Assembly: GCA_021779735.1 (NCBI GenBank)
Contig: JAJYAC010000002.1
Span: 35,147 to 99,146, forward strand
Direction of reading: 5' to 3'
Length of the DNA stretch: 64,000 nt
Origin: Actinomycetes bacterium
GTDB taxonomy: Bacteria > Actinomycetota > Acidimicrobiia > Acidimicrobiales > RAAP-2
A program made the position numbers and the translations under genes. Position 1 is the stretch's first letter, and every line of letters starts with the position of its first letter. Positions 63,754 to 64,000 of this stretch are shown here, piece after piece. Below the pieces are notes generated by a model that ran no database searches, was not told where the DNA came from, and saw only the letters and a program-made list of their open reading frames with translations.

Positions 63754-64000
63754 ATGAGACGGACATCGCCACGCGGCGACGAGAGATTCGAATTGTTCTT
63801 CAAGGAGCACTTCAGTCGCGTTCGTGCTTACGTCGCTCGACGTGTCTCTCCCAATCTCGCGGACGACGTAACTCTCGCAGCCTTCGTAGTGGCGTGGCGC
63901 AAGTTCGACACGACCGCCGAGCCCACTCTCGCGTGGGTTCTTCGCATTGCCAGCCTCGAGTTGCGCAACGGCGCTCGGCGCGAGAGGAGGCTGGCCTCCA
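63754..64000 (+). CDS. ECF-type RNA polymerase sigma factor, 5' part only
   Basis: Open to the right edge, 82 codons from ATG 63754 (GTG 63751 possible; AAAGAG upstream). FELFFKEHFSRVRAYVARRVSPNLADDVTLAAFVVAWRKF matches sigma region 2 (cited as region): helix, then DD-V-T-x-x-F and the WRKF of the -10 recognition helix. PTLAWVLRIASLELRNGARRERR continues into the linker. Regions 3/4 lie outside the window. Which anti-sigma factor controls it cannot be seen. Confidence 0.82.
   Translation, partial: MRRTSPRGDERFELFFKEHFSRVRAYVARRVSPNLADDVTLAAFVVAWRKFDTTAEPTLAWVLRIASLELRNGARRERRLAS

Overview
The window is GC-rich, densely packed chromosomal DNA from an actinobacterium. The gene order lysA-hom-thrC, rho-rpmE-prfA-prmC-tsaC and rpiB-glyA-wecA-atpIBEFHAGDC is typical of that phylum. 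An Acidimicrobiia-like lineage is a guess from style (GltD-like partner of KorA, long delta subunit, many GTG starts); the sequence cannot fix the genus. Many neighbours overlap by 4 nt (ATGA/GTGA), and several genes have a -10-like hexamer 6-8 nt before the start codon with no Shine-Dalgarno sequence, which suggests leaderless transcripts.

Layout. 1-6631: partial 2-oxoacid:acceptor oxidoreductase with a GltD/ferredoxin-type partner, pyruvate kinase and an EF-G-like GTPase. 6988-10526: an NmrA-type reductase, a PIN/antitoxin pair with a tandem-repeat operator, an IS481-family element and tRNA-Arg(CCG); a 16-bp copy of the tRNA 3' end lies on the far side of the IS. 10587-20885: lysine/threonine synthesis (thrB absent here), a YeiH-type exporter with its LysR regulator, then rho, L31, RF1, PrmC and TsaC. 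20882-27732: a translationally coupled leftward acyl-CoA operon (enoyl-CoA hydratase, TIGR03084-like, AtuA, biotin carboxylase/BCCP, carboxyltransferase). 27801-38243: RpiB, GlyA, WecA-type transferase and the complete F1Fo ATP synthase operon. 38244-46425: CBS protein, GlpX, MurA (Asp in place of the active-site Cys), MeaB, sulfate assimilation genes cysND and cysH, a SepX/GlpR-like protein and tRNA-Ala(CGC).

46506-48979 is AT-richer accessory DNA: an Xre regulator/nucleotidyltransferase pair, a DHFR-like reductase and a membrane protein. 48995-61275 is a catabolic island: MDR dehydrogenase and IclR regulator, facing a rightward operon of a metal-less M24-fold protein, an unrecognised probable TIM barrel, an IlvD/Edd dehydratase, a sugar ABC importer, an SMP-30 lactonase and a 2,5-dioxovalerate-type dehydrogenase. 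It reads as an oxidative, Weimberg-like route for a sugar or sugar acid, but no known 2-keto-3-deoxy-acid dehydratase is present, so the two unfamiliar proteins are candidates for that step. This is the most likely undescribed system in the window.

61276-64000 holds two tiny overlapping ORFs behind an SRAP (YedK/HMCES) gene, a second Xre gene with a near-perfect operator and only a stub of its likely nucleotidyltransferase partner, and the start of an ECF sigma factor cut by the window edge.
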